Assembly (NCBI RefSeq): GCF_016756615.1
Contig: NZ_AP023262.1
Location: 7,503,501 to 7,567,500, forward strand
Length of the DNA: 64,000 nt
Direction: 5' to 3'
Origin: Mesorhizobium sp. L-8-3
GTDB lineage: Bacteria; Pseudomonadota; Alphaproteobacteria; Rhizobiales; Rhizobiaceae
In this document: piece after piece, positions 18,021 through 27,190 of the stretch
How positions within the stretch are numbered: position 1 is the first letter of the stretch
How the letters are laid out: the number at the start of each line of letters is the position of its first letter
The notes under the pieces: model-generated
The model's database searches: none
The model's input: only the letters and a program-made list of their open reading frames with translations
What the model was told of the DNA's origin: nothing
Position numbers and translations under genes: made by a program

Positions 18021-19748
18021 TCAGCTGGCAATGTCCCCGGTCCGTCGATGCACGCGCGCCGATCGGGCCGGATGGATAAAGCGGTCGAGATATCCTGCGA
18101 GTTGCTCGTCGGTGACGAGCCGGTCGTCAGCCATGCGGATCAGTCCGGGCAGGTCGTTCGGTTCGACGGCAAGGCTCAGCGACCCCGCACGCATCTCATT
18201 CTCGTCGGTCTTGAACAGGGCGGACGCGACAGTAGCGCCGACGATGTATGAACCGACGGGACCCAGCCGGTTGCCGTCGTCGCCCAGGACGGACGCCTCC
18301 TGCAGAATGTAGTAGGAAAGTGGCGTTTGGGCCAGGAACTCGGGATATGCCTGCAGGATCTTGACGAGCTCCTTGGCGACATAACCGTGTCGCGCCACGT
18401 TCCTGGCGGACGGAAGGATATCCGGTCCCGTCAGGACAGGCACGTCCAGGCTGGTCGCTGCCAAGGCCTCGCCGACGGCCTTCGCGACAGTCTGCCCGGA
18501 AGGGAGTCCGAGGTGATAGCAGCGCCAGCAGTCCATGAACGCGATGGAACGGGGCGTGCCGTCGAGATCGGAAGTGTGCGTGACCGTTGCCAGTTCGAGC
18601 GCGAGGAACGGTCCTATGCGGCGGGCGTGCTGCACCTGCGCGTCGCCCCCGACAAAACGGCTCCAATCGACAATCCAGTTCTCCCTGACCGGAACGTCGC
18701 CGTTGGAGCGCTGGCTGGAAAAGGACAGGATCTGACGCAGCGTGCCGGGGTTCTCGTCGAACGATTGATTGATACGGTACCGGTTGCGCACCATGCCGTG
18801 GGCGAAACGCGATGCGCCGAACGAGAATTCCAGCGGCAGATCGGAGAGCGGCCTCAGTCGCGCGAAGCCCGGTCCTCGGAAATCGGGCCCGCCAAAGAAA
18901 TGCTCCCACACCGTAGGTGACAGGATCCGACGCATGTAGTCGTCGACGACGACGCGGCGATAGACGCTGGTGAGAAAGGCACGCGCCCGCTCGAAGGCGT
19001 CCAACGGCGTGGCTCCCTGATCCCGGATCTGCAGGTCGACCAACCTGTTGTGAGCCTGCATCAGCGCGCACAGAAGCTGTGAAAGGATGAGGTTGTCGTC
19101 GTTTCTGGGGTCTGCGACCAGGGGACGGTAAGGTGACTTGCGCCCGCACACCGCAAGGAAAGCGCCACCGGCGTCGATACGCGGCAGATCCCTGCCCCTG
19201 CCCCCCGGATCGACGGCACGAATGACGGTCGGATCGGCCACTGCAGGCAATCCCATCGGGAACCGGCACGGGGTCGTATCGATAGCGGATGCGGCATCGT
19301 AGAGATGGGCATCCACGGTCGGACCACGGCCATACAGTCCCGACAGATCGAGACCGACCGTCACGGCATTGTCGACCGAATGTTTCCCTGACGCGCCGGC
19401 GGCTCCGAAAACGCGGCTGAAGACGATGTCGTGAAAAGCGAACTGACCGAAATATGTGTAGGCTGCCGGCGTTTCGCTCCCGTCGTCTGGATCGCGGGGA
19501 CCGAGCATGCGGCTGGAAATGGCCTCGAGCGCCTTTTGAGTGCGTTCGACCGGCGTGTCGTCGCCTTGGGCGGCCATCAACGCGATGGGCTTGTCCACCA
19601 GTTCCGGAAAGAGATGCCTGCCACGCAGCACCTCTCCGGCGCCCATCTGTCCGCCCGGACTGGCCGGGCATCCGGAAGAGCGTGTCGAATCGTAGACCCG
19701 ACGCTGGTTGATCAGGGTTTCGTAGGTCGAATCACTCCCGTGTCCCAT
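18021..19748 (-). CDS. Animal-type heme peroxidase superfamily protein
   Basis: 575 residues from the ATG at 19748. YTYFGQFAFHDIVF places the distal His106. VADPRNDDNLILSQLLCALM followed by QAHNRLV is the family's D-P-R-x-N and HNR signature. FSFGASRFAHGMVRNRYR supplies the proximal heme ligand His317. LSGLYG is also typical. No signal peptide or RTX calcium repeats are seen, so it is probably cytoplasmic or released by another route. Family members oxidise halides, phenols or lipids with peroxide; the substrate is unknown. First gene of a two-gene operon with the 134-residue protein. A longer in-frame start at 19820 is possible. Confidence 0.88.
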   Translation of the reverse strand: MGHGSDSTYETLINQRRVYDSTRSSGCPASPGGQMGAGEVLRGRHLFPELVDKPIALMAAQGDDTPVERTQKALEAISSRMLGPRDPDDGSETPAAYTYFGQFAFHDIVFSRVFGAAGASGKHSVDNAVTVGLDLSGLYGRGPTVDAHLYDAASAIDTTPCRFPMGLPAVADPTVIRAVDPGGRGRDLPRIDAGGAFLAVCGRKSPYRPLVADPRNDDNLILSQLLCALMQAHNRLVDLQIRDQGATPLDAFERARAFLTSVYRRVVVDDYMRRILSPTVWEHFFGGPDFRGPGFARLRPLSDLPLEFSFGASRFAHGMVRNRYRINQSFDENPGTLRQILSFSSQRSNGDVPVRENWIVDWSRFVGGDAQVQHARRIGPFLALELATVTHTSDLDGTPRSIAFMDCWRCYHLGLPSGQTVAKAVGEALAATSLDVPVLTGPDILPSARNVARHGYVAKELVKILQAYPEFLAQTPLSYYILQEASVLGDDGNRLGPVGSYIVGATVASALFKTDENEMRAGSLSLAVEPNDLPGLIRMADDRLVTDEQLAGYLDRFIHPARSARVHRRTGDIAS

Positions 19749-20081
19749 CAATGGGCCCGTTTCCTGTCCAGAGCGCGCCGTTATAGGTTGTGCGGCCTTG
19801 CGCCGCCTTCGGATTGCCAAGCCAGGCGCTGCCTCGCATCCCGATCAGTACCGATCCCAAGCCCTCGACCGCCAAAGAAGGGCCCCACGAAATTGACGGC
19901 CATCGGCGATCGAGCTTCCCGCTGGTCTTAAGATATCGGCGTGAAATCAGCGTGAATCGCGAGAGAGCGGTTTCTCACAGCCAGTTCGGCCCGAAAATCG
20001 CTACCGATTCAAGCCGATAAATCCGCAGGAGTTCTCGGCGAGAATTCGCGCCGGAGCACCGCGCGTACTTTCGCGGCAATC
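19749..20081. other. Intergenic region upstream of the peroxidase operon
   Basis: 333 bp holding the promoter of the minus-strand peroxidase operon and the 3' end of mscL. I see no gene, no convincing terminator, and no assignable operator. The short imperfect stem TTCTCGGCGAGAA near 20031-20043 is the only local symmetry. Confidence 0.4.
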
Positions 20082-20501
20082 CTACTTTTTGGCGAGAAGG
20101 TCGCGGATTTCCGTGAGCAATTGGACATCCGCGGGCGGGGCGGAGGGCGCCGCTTCCTGTTCCTTGACCAGCCGTCGACGCATCGTGTTCACGCCCTTCA
20201 CCATCAGGAAGATGATCCAGGCGAGGATCAGGAAATTGATCACCACAGTGAGGAAACTGCCATAGGCGAAGACGGCCCCCTGCTTGCGCGCCTCCTCGAG
20301 AGAATCCGCAGTGACGTTGCCCGACAGTGGAAGGAAATAGTTGGAGAAATCGAAGCCGCCGAAGATTGCTCCGACGATCGGCATGATGATGTCGCCGACG
20401 AGCGAATTGACGATCAGGCCGAAAGCACCGCCGATGATGACGCCGACCGCGAGGTCCATGACATTGCCCTTGGAGATGAACTCCTGGAATTCCTTCAGCA
20501 T
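20082..20501 (-). CDS. mscL: Large-conductance mechanosensitive channel
   Basis: 139 residues from the ATG at 20501 (AGGAGGATCG upstream). KEFQEFISKGNVMDLAVGVI followed by IGGAFG is the MscL N-terminal and first transmembrane signature. LTVVINFLILAWIIFLMVKG is the second membrane helix, and the cytoplasmic tail ends TEIRDLLAKK. It forms a homopentamer in the inner membrane that opens on hypo-osmotic shock. The longer ORF to 20657 is an upstream read-through without codon bias. Confidence 0.96.
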   Translation of the reverse strand: MLKEFQEFISKGNVMDLAVGVIIGGAFGLIVNSLVGDIIMPIVGAIFGGFDFSNYFLPLSGNVTADSLEEARKQGAVFAYGSFLTVVINFLILAWIIFLMVKGVNTMRRRLVKEQEAAPSAPPADVQLLTEIRDLLAKK

Positions 20502-20782
20502 TCGATCCTCCTGAAGCTGCCCAACGACCGCGCCGGCCACGATTCGTCCGACCCTGTCCACGCCATAACAAAACAACAAAAAGCTGTTGTGGCAAAACAG
20601 GAATTTGCCTTCCAGGCCATGCCGGCCGTGTCGAAACGTCAGCCGAAACCGCAGCAACGCCGTGTCGGGCCAGGAACCCCGACCCGGCCCGACGGGTTTC
20701 AGTCTTTCGGACGATGGACTCGACCGCGCCGCTGTGATTGCCTGCAGCGGCGGCAGGGAAGCCGCACGGGAGGTTCCGACCG

Positions 20783-23700
20783 GTGCAAGGCTGGGTCGTC
20801 GTCATCATCGCCCTCGCCTATGTCACGCTGCTTTTCGCCATCGCGAGCATCGGCGACCGCCGTCGCGCGTCGGCCCGCTCGCGGCCCTATATCTACGCGC
20901 TCAGCCTGGCCATCTACTGCACGTCATGGACCTTCTTCGGCTCGGTCGGCCTGGCAGCCGAACGCGGCCCCGAGTTCCTGACCATCTATATCGGCCCGGT
21001 GCTGGTGTTCCTCTTCGGCTTCCCGCTGCTTAGGCGCATCGTGCGGCTGGCCAAGACGGAGAAGATAACCTCGATCGCCGACTTCCTCGGCGCGCGCTAC
21101 GGCAAGAGTTTCGCCGTCGCCTCGATCGCGACACTGATCGCGACCGTCGGCACGGTCCCCTATATCGCCCTGCAGCTCAAGGCGATCTCGGGCTCCGTCA
21201 GCCTGATGGTGGAGCATTATGGCGGTTCGCCGCGGACCTTCGATCCCTTCGTCAGCGACATCTCGCTCATCGTCGCCTTGCTGCTCGCGGTGTTCGCCGT
21301 GCTGTTCGGCACACGGCACGCCGACGCGACGGAGCATCAGGACGGGCTGGTGCTGGCGGTCGCCGCCGAATCCGTCGTCAAGCTCGCGGCATTCCTGGCC
21401 GTCGGCACGCTCGTCACCTTCTATCTGTTCGGCGACGTCGCCGGTCTGGCCGCCGCATTCGCAGCGAGCCCCGCCGTGCAGCAGGCTGCCGGCTACTCGA
21501 CCTCGCTCGGGAGCTGGATCGTGCTGTCCGCGCTCAGCGCCTGCGCCATCATCATGCTGCCGCGCCAGTTCTACGTGACCGTCGTCGAGAACCGCGGCGA
21601 AGCCGAACTGAAGAAGGCGAGCTGGATCTTCCCGCTCTATCTCGTCGCCATAAACCTGTTCGTCATCCCGATCGCCTTTGCCGGCCTGGCGCTGGTCGGC
21701 GGCAAGACGAGCGCCGATCTCTACGTGCTGTCGCTCCCGCTGCTCAGCGGCCATGACGTCTTTGCGATGGTCGCCTTCATCGGCGGCCTGTCGGCCGCCA
21801 CCGCCATGGTCATCGTCGAAAGCGTGGCGCTCTCGATCATGGTGTCCAACGATCTTGTGATCCCGCTGTTCGTGCGGCGGCTGCTGAAGCCGAGGCTCAG
21901 CGACAACGAGGACTGGTCGAGCCTCATCCTGAATGTCCGGCGGGCGGCGATCTTCATCATCCTGTTCGTCGCCTTCCTCTACTATCGCCAGAGCACCGAC
22001 AACGCCCGCCTGGCATCGATCGGATTGATGTCCTTCGCCGCGATCGCCCAATTCGCGCCCGCCCTCATCGGCGGGCTGGTCTGGCGCGGCGCCAATGCCC
22101 GCGGCGCCGTGCTCGGTATGGCCAGCGGTTTCATCGTCTGGGCCTATACGCTGCTTCTGCCGTCGCTCGCCGCGCCCGGCACGCCTGTTGTCGTCGACGG
22201 CCTGTTCGGCCTCGAGGCGCTGCGCCCGCAGGCGCTGTTCGGCACAGTGGCCGAACCGCTGAACCATGGCGTGATGTGGAGCCTGGCGATCAACACGCTG
22301 TTCTTCGTTCTGGGCTCGCTGTCGCGCAGCTCGATCCCGCTCGAGCGCATCCAGGCGTCGATCTTCGTGCCGCGCGACGCCAGCCCCATGCCGAGCCTTC
22401 GCCGCTTCCGCACCGCCATCACCGTCAACGAGTTGAAGGACACGATCGCGCGCTATCTCGGAATGGAGCGGACCGAGCGCTCCTTCCTGACCTTCGAGGC
22501 GACCGAAGGCGCCAAACTGAACGGCAGCGACGCGGCGAGCATGTCGATGATCCGTTTCTCCGAGCAATTGCTCGCCAGCGCCGTCGGCTCCTCTTCGGCG
22601 CGGCTTATCCTCTCGCTGCTCTTCCAGCGCAACGACAGCGCCTCGCGGGACGCCTTTCGCCTGCTCGACGACGCGACCGAAGCGTTGCAGCACAATCGCG
22701 ACCTCCTGCAGATCGCGCTCGACCAGATGGAACAGGGCATCACCGTCTTCGACCGGGATTTTCGCCTGACCTGCTGGAACCGGCAGTATCGCAACCTGTT
22801 CGACCTGCCTGACGACATGGGCCAGGTCGGCGTCCGGGTGAGCCAGATCCTGCGTTTCCTGGCCGAGCGCGGCGATATCCCGCCTGATTCCGAGGGGATC
22901 ACGCTCGACAGGCTGACGACCTTCGGGACGCCCTGGAAGATCGAGCTAAAGACCAGCCGCCGCATACTGGAGATCCGCTCGAACCCGATGCCCGACGGCG
23001 GCATCGTGGCGACCTATGCCGACATCACCGCCAGCGTGCAGGCCGACCTCGCGTTGAAGCGCATCAACGAGACGCTGGAACAGCGGGTGCGCAACCGCAC
23101 CGCCGAACTGACCCGCGTGAACGAGGAACTGGCCCAGGCGCAGATGCTTGCCGAGGAGGCCAATCTCGGCAAGACGCGCTTCCTGGCGGCTGTCGGCCAC
23201 GACATCCTGCAGCCGCTGAACGCCGCGCGGCTCTATTGCTCCTCGCTGATCGAGCAGTCCGACGGCGCGGTCGGCGGTGCCGCCGCAAATATCGAATCCT
23301 CCCTGGATTCGGTCGAAACCATCCTCGGCGCGGTGCTCGACATATCCCGCCTCGACGCAGGCGCGATGAAGCCGTCGGAAAGCGTGTTCAGGCTCGACGG
23401 CCTGCTCCGCCAGATCGGAACGGATTTCCAGCCGCTGGCAGCCGAGAAGAAGCTCGAACTGGTCATCGTGCCGTCCTCGCTCGCCGTCCGGACGGATCGC
23501 AACCTGTTGCGGCGCCTGATCCAGAACCTCGTCTCCAACGCCATCAAATATACGCGGTCGGGCAGGATCCTGGTCGGCGTAAGGCGGCGCGGCGAACTTG
23601 CCGAGATCCAGGTCTTCGACACCGGCATCGGCATTCCCGCCGACAAGCTGAACATCGTGTTCCGTGAGTTCATGCGCCTCGATGAAGGAGCGCGGGAAGC

Positions 23701-24256
23701 GCAGGGACTCGGCCTCGGCCTGTCGATCGTCGACCGCATCGCCCGTGTGCTTCGCCTCGAGATCCAGATCGATTCCGGTCGCGGCAAGGGAACACGCTTC
23801 TCCGTGATCCTGCCGACAACGGTAGCAGAGGAGCGCCAGGCCGCGAACGACGCGCGGCCCGCCATCCATGCTTCGGTCGCGCTCGACGGCCTGTCCGTGC
23901 TCTGCATCGACAACGATCCACGCATTCTGGAGGGCATGCGGCTCCTGCTCGAAGGCTGGGGCTGCTCGGTCAGGACCCTTGCAGGCTCGCAGTCGCTCGA
24001 CCGGGTGGCGCGCCCCGACATCGTGCTCGCCGACTACCACCTCGACGGCGAAACCGGCCTCGATGCCATCCGCAATTTGCGGCTGGTCCACGGCCCGGGC
24101 CTGCCCGCCGTGCTGATCACGGCCGATCGCTCCAACGAAGTGCGCAGCGCGGCCGAGGCGCTCGACGTCTCCGTGCTCAACAAGCCGGTCAAGCCTGCCG
24201 CGCTGCGGGCCGCCGTCACGCGCGCGCGGCGCATGGCCTCGGCCGCCGCCGAGTGA
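20783..24256 (+). CDS. Sodium:solute-symporter-fused hybrid histidine kinase
   Basis: About 1157 residues. The N-terminal 500 form a sodium:solute symporter-like membrane domain with about 13 helices. It is followed by a PAS domain (ITVFDRDFRLTCWNRQYRNL) and a coiled coil. HisKA carries its phospho-acceptor in FLAAVGHDILQPLNAARLY, HATPase_c has VFDTGIGIPADKLN and GLGLGLSIVDR, and a C-terminal receiver domain (IVLADYHLDGETGLD) supplies the aspartate. CbrA/NahK-type kinases share this plan and sense nutrients through the symporter module. The start is taken as GTG at 20783 after GGGAGG; TTG at 20738 is less likely. The convergent response regulator at 24267-24926 is the probable partner. Confidence 0.9.
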   Translation: MQGWVVVIIALAYVTLLFAIASIGDRRRASARSRPYIYALSLAIYCTSWTFFGSVGLAAERGPEFLTIYIGPVLVFLFGFPLLRRIVRLAKTEKITSIADFLGARYGKSFAVASIATLIATVGTVPYIALQLKAISGSVSLMVEHYGGSPRTFDPFVSDISLIVALLLAVFAVLFGTRHADATEHQDGLVLAVAAESVVKLAAFLAVGTLVTFYLFGDVAGLAAAFAASPAVQQAAGYSTSLGSWIVLSALSACAIIMLPRQFYVTVVENRGEAELKKASWIFPLYLVAINLFVIPIAFAGLALVGGKTSADLYVLSLPLLSGHDVFAMVAFIGGLSAATAMVIVESVALSIMVSNDLVIPLFVRRLLKPRLSDNEDWSSLILNVRRAAIFIILFVAFLYYRQSTDNARLASIGLMSFAAIAQFAPALIGGLVWRGANARGAVLGMASGFIVWAYTLLLPSLAAPGTPVVVDGLFGLEALRPQALFGTVAEPLNHGVMWSLAINTLFFVLGSLSRSSIPLERIQASIFVPRDASPMPSLRRFRTAITVNELKDTIARYLGMERTERSFLTFEATEGAKLNGSDAASMSMIRFSEQLLASAVGSSSARLILSLLFQRNDSASRDAFRLLDDATEALQHNRDLLQIALDQMEQGITVFDRDFRLTCWNRQYRNLFDLPDDMGQVGVRVSQILRFLAERGDIPPDSEGITLDRLTTFGTPWKIELKTSRRILEIRSNPMPDGGIVATYADITASVQADLALKRINETLEQRVRNRTAELTRVNEELAQAQMLAEEANLGKTRFLAAVGHDILQPLNAARLYCSSLIEQSDGAVGGAAANIESSLDSVETILGAVLDISRLDAGAMKPSESVFRLDGLLRQIGTDFQPLAAEKKLELVIVPSSLAVRTDRNLLRRLIQNLVSNAIKYTRSGRILVGVRRRGELAEIQVFDTGIGIPADKLNIVFREFMRLDEGAREAQGLGLGLSIVDRIARVLRLEIQIDSGRGKGTRFSVILPTTVAEERQAANDARPAIHASVALDGLSVLCIDNDPRILEGMRLLLEGWGCSVRTLAGSQSLDRVARPDIVLADYHLDGETGLDAIRNLRLVHGPGLPAVLITADRSNEVRSAAEALDVSVLNKPVKPAALRAAVTRARRMASAAAE

Positions 24257-24266
24257 TATGTCTGGC

Positions 24267-24926
24267 TCAGCCGTTGGCCGGCAGCGGATCGGTGCCGATC
24301 TTCGAGAGCAGGATGACCGCCTGGGTGCGGCTGTCGACGCCAAGCTTCTGCAGGATCGCGGAGACATGCGCCTTGACGGTCGCTTCCGACACGCTCAGCT
24401 CGTAGGCGATCTGCTTGTTGAGCAGGCCTTCGGCGAGCATGCCGAGCACGCGAGTCTGCTGAGGCGTGAGCATCTGCAGCCGACGGATCAGGTCCGAGAT
24501 CTCCGGATCGCGCTCGACGCCGAGATCGAGGCCGGGCGGTGCGGTGACGCCGCCGTCGAGCACCGCAGAGACGGCGCTGCGGATGTCCTCCATGCTGGCC
24601 GACTTCGAGATGAAGCCGGATGCGCCGAGCTCGAGCGCCCGCCGGATCGTTTCGGGGTCGTCCCGCGCGGAGACGACGACGATGGGCACATCCGAATGGA
24701 TGCCGCGCAACGAGATGAGCCCCGACAGGCCGCTGACGCCGGGCATGGACAGGTCGAGCAGGACAAGATCGACATCGCCGTTCTGGCCGAGCACAGCCTT
24801 GGTGCCGTCGAAATCGCCGGCCTCGATGATATCGGTTGTCTCGGCCATCACCGAAAGCGCCTGCTTCAGCGCGCCACGGAAAAGCGGGTGATCGTCCGCG
24901 ATCACGAACTTGTAGCCTGATGGCAC
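24267..24926 (-). CDS. NarL/LuxR-family response regulator
   Basis: 219 residues from GTG at 24926, which follows GGGAGGG. The receiver domain has the acidic pair in FVIADDHPLFRG, the phosphorylated aspartate in LVLLDLSMPGVSG, and a terminal KSAS lysine. The C-terminal LuxR helix-turn-helix reads LTPQQTRVLGMLAEGLLNKQ and SVSEATVKAHVSAILQKL. The gene ends 10 bp from the stop of the hybrid kinase on the other strand, strongly suggesting a two-component pair. The extended ORF to 25019 starts before the ribosome site and is not used. Confidence 0.92.
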   Translation of the reverse strand: MPSGYKFVIADDHPLFRGALKQALSVMAETTDIIEAGDFDGTKAVLGQNGDVDLVLLDLSMPGVSGLSGLISLRGIHSDVPIVVVSARDDPETIRRALELGASGFISKSASMEDIRSAVSAVLDGGVTAPPGLDLGVERDPEISDLIRRLQMLTPQQTRVLGMLAEGLLNKQIAYELSVSEATVKAHVSAILQKLGVDSRTQAVILLSKIGTDPLPANG

Positions 24927-25056
24927 CGATCCCTCCCGTCGTCTCCCGCTCTCATTCTGCTTCGCCGGGATTCTCGCGATTATGCGGCGATCCCGGAGCA
25001 TTTCAAGACGGCAATGCACCGCTTCGGAGACGTGCAGGCGGGCGGCTGTGCTGCGA

Positions 25057-25473
25057 TCAGGTCTTCTGCTGGTCGTCGGCGCCCTTGTCCATGTCCCTCA
25101 CGATGTCCATGAACCTGCGGAAAAAGCGCTCCATGTAGCCCAGCGACTTTTCGAACTGCTCGTCGGTCGGCAGGAGGTTCTGCGGGCTGAGGATCGGATT
25201 CTGCTCCACTGCGGCGAGGCGCTGCTCGAGGGCGCCGAGTTTCTCCTCCATCCGGTCGATCTCGTCCTGGAAGGCGGCGCGCTCGTCGGCGGCCAGCTTG
25301 CATACCAGTTGGCCGGCCCGCTCCTCGCAGATCGACATCTCGCCCGTGCGCGTGTCCATGCGCGCATAACCCGTCGCGGATTTCTCAAGCGTGTAGCGGC
25401 CCGGCTCCTCTGCGGTCACGGAGGGGACGGCCAATCCGACGAAGGCGGGAACCAGGAACAGAACGCGTCGCAT
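25057..25473 (-). CDS. Exported coiled-coil protein of unknown function
   Basis: 138 residues. The ATG at 25473 follows GGAGGACATC. A signal peptide (MRRVLFLVPAFVGLAVPSVTA) is followed by a small domain with two cysteines (SICEERAGQLVCKL), a coiled coil (FQDEIDRMEEKLGALEQRLA), and a C-terminal amphipathic stretch (FEKSLGYMERFFRRFMDIV). Probably periplasmic. Hypothetical proteins of this layout are common in rhizobia; no function is known to me. Confidence 0.75.
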   Translation of the reverse strand: MRRVLFLVPAFVGLAVPSVTAEEPGRYTLEKSATGYARMDTRTGEMSICEERAGQLVCKLAADERAAFQDEIDRMEEKLGALEQRLAAVEQNPILSPQNLLPTDEQFEKSLGYMERFFRRFMDIVRDMDKGADDQQKT

Positions 25474-25580
25474 GATGTCCTCCATGGGCACGACCGAGTG
25501 TGCTCCTTCTTTACGTCCAAAATGCGAAGCGCCGGCGGGGCCACCTTTCCCTGCGGCCCCTTTCGGACTATAGCCCGGCC

Positions 25581-25940
25581 ATGCATGCGACCATCTACAA
25601 GATCTGCCCTGAGGGGCTCTGGCGCGAAGCCGAGAAGGCCGGCGTGTTCAACGGCGCGTCGATCGACCTGACCGACGGCTACATCCATTTCTCGACGGCC
25701 GAGCAAGCCAGGGAGACGGCGGCGAAACACTTCGCCGGCCAACACGGACTGCTGCTGGTGGCCGTCGATGCGGCCAGGCTGGGCGACGCGCTCAGATATG
25801 AGGTCTCGCGCGGCGGCGCCTTGTTCCCGCATCTTTATGCGCCGCTCGCGCTTTCGGCCGTGCGCTGGGTGAAGCCGCTGCCCGTCGGCCCTTCCGGAGC
25901 GCACGCCTTCCCGGATCAATTCCCGGATTTCGGAGGATGA
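25581..25940 (+). CDS. DUF952 family protein
   Basis: 119 residues beginning MHATIYKICPEGLWREAEKA, with DGYIHFSTAEQARETAAKHF, the conserved core of DUF952, a small cytoplasmic family related to glutathione S-transferase-like or ART-like folds and of unknown activity. Its stop overlaps the pyrD start (ATGA at 25937), so the two are translationally coupled. This DUF952-pyrD pairing is common in rhizobia. Confidence 0.85.
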   Translation: MHATIYKICPEGLWREAEKAGVFNGASIDLTDGYIHFSTAEQARETAAKHFAGQHGLLLVAVDAARLGDALRYEVSRGGALFPHLYAPLALSAVRWVKPLPVGPSGAHAFPDQFPDFGG

Positions 25941-27022
25941 TCGGACCCTTCGAGTGGATCGGTCGGCAGGCGCTGTTCGCTTTCGACCCGGAGACGGCGC
26001 ACGGCATGTCGCTATCGGCGCTGAAGAGCGGCCTGCCCATATGCGGCCGCGTGACCTCCTCCGAGCGGCTCAGAACCACCGTCTGCGGCCTCGACTTTCC
26101 GAATCCGCTCGGCATGGCCGCGGGCTACGACAAGAACGCCGAGGTGCCGGACGCCCTGCTCGGCCTTGGTTTCGGCTTTGCCGAAGTGGGCACCGTGACG
26201 CCGCTGCCGCAACAGGGCAATCCGCGTCCGCGCATCTTCCGGCTGACAGCGGACAATGCGATCATCAACCGGCTCGGTTTCAACAATGAGGGCCACGAGC
26301 GCGCCCTGGCCCGCCTCCGGGCGCGATCCGGCCGCAAGGGCATCGTCGGCGTCAATATCGGCGCCAACAAGGACAGCACCGACCGCGTTGGCGACTACGA
26401 GGCAGGGGTCCGCCGCTTCGCCGGCGTCGCCAGCTACCTCACGGTGAACATCTCCTCCCCCAACACGCCCGACCTGCGCAACCTGCAGGCGCGCGAGAGC
26501 CTGTCCGAACTGTTGGCACGGGTCATGGCTGCACGCGACACGGCCGGTGCTCAGTCCGTGCCGGTCTTCCTCAAGATCGCCCCTGACCTGCATGAGGCCG
26601 ATCTCGACGATGTCGCCGCCGAGGTGACGCAGAAGAATGTCGAGGGGGTGATCGTCTCCAACACCACGATCGCGCGCCCTCCCCTCAAGAGCCGTGCCTT
26701 CGCCAGCGAGGCCGGAGGCCTGTCCGGCGCGCCGCTGTTCGAGCGCTCGACGATCGTGCTCGCCAAGATGCGCCGGCTGCTCGGCCCGGACCGAGCCATC
26801 ATCGGGGTCGGCGGCGTCAGTTCCGCCGACACGGCGCTGGAGAAGATCCGCGCCGGGGCAGACCTTGTGCAGCTCTATTCCTGCATGGTCTATGCCGGAC
26901 CGTCGCTGCCTTCGCGGATCGTGCGCGGCATGACCGACTTCGCCGAGAGAGAGGGGCTGTCGAACATCCGCTCGATCCGCGACTCGAGGCTCGACCATTG
27001 GGCGGCGCGGCCTCTCGATTGA
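25937..27022 (+). CDS. pyrD: Dihydroorotate dehydrogenase (quinone), class 2
   Basis: 361 residues. It oxidises dihydroorotate to orotate in pyrimidine synthesis, passing electrons to quinone at the inner membrane. Class 2 features are the N-terminal helix (QALFAFDPETAHGMSLSAL), NPLGMAAGYDKN, GTVTPLPQQGNPRPRIFRL, NRLGFNNEG, NISSPNTPDLRNLQ with the catalytic serine region, and the FMN-phosphate-binding IGVGGVSS and VQLYSCMVYAGP. The ATG at 25937 overlaps the preceding DUF952 stop. Confidence 0.96.
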   Translation: MIGPFEWIGRQALFAFDPETAHGMSLSALKSGLPICGRVTSSERLRTTVCGLDFPNPLGMAAGYDKNAEVPDALLGLGFGFAEVGTVTPLPQQGNPRPRIFRLTADNAIINRLGFNNEGHERALARLRARSGRKGIVGVNIGANKDSTDRVGDYEAGVRRFAGVASYLTVNISSPNTPDLRNLQARESLSELLARVMAARDTAGAQSVPVFLKIAPDLHEADLDDVAAEVTQKNVEGVIVSNTTIARPPLKSRAFASEAGGLSGAPLFERSTIVLAKMRRLLGPDRAIIGVGGVSSADTALEKIRAGADLVQLYSCMVYAGPSLPSRIVRGMTDFAEREGLSNIRSIRDSRLDHWAARPLD

Positions 27023-27028
27023 CACTGG

Positions 27029-27122
27029 CGCATCGGCCCGAAAATCGTACTCGGAAAGCACGATGCGGCACTCAATAGTGGCAGGGCGTCCTTAGCGCGT
27101 CCAAGTGGACGCGCGGCGCTCT
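27029..27122 (+). repeat. Rhizobial ~90-bp interspersed repeat, copy 1
   Basis: This segment runs from CGCATCGGCCCGAAAATCG to GCGTCCAAGTGGACGCGCGG followed by CGCTCT. It matches, in inverse orientation, 62791-62882: both have the CGCATCGGCCCGAAA start, a GCACGATGCG centre and a GCGTCCAAGTGG end. It lies directly downstream of pyrD and contains short inverted repeats (GCGTCCA-AG-TGGACGC at 27097-27112). Similar elements are common between genes in Mesorhizobium-type genomes. Confidence 0.75.
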
Positions 27123-27151
27123 GACGGGCGTGGGCCACGCAGCCGCGCGCT

Positions 27152-27178
27152 CCATCGGTCGATCATATCGACCGATGG
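27152..27178. repeat. CCATCGGTCGAT palindrome, copy 2
   Basis: CCATCGGTCGAT (27152-27163), CAT, ATCGACCGATGG (27167-27178): a perfect 12-bp inverted repeat differing from copy 1 by compensatory changes in both arms. It sits between pyrD and the convergent MATE gene. The upstream GCCGCGCGCTC also precedes copy 3 in nearly the same form. Confidence 0.85.
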
Positions 27179-27190
27179 AAACGCACCTCC

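Noticed and set aside
20924..22693. 589-codon minus-strand frame rich in Asp, Glu, Gln, His and Arg
   Set aside because: Antisense shadow of the symporter-kinase gene.
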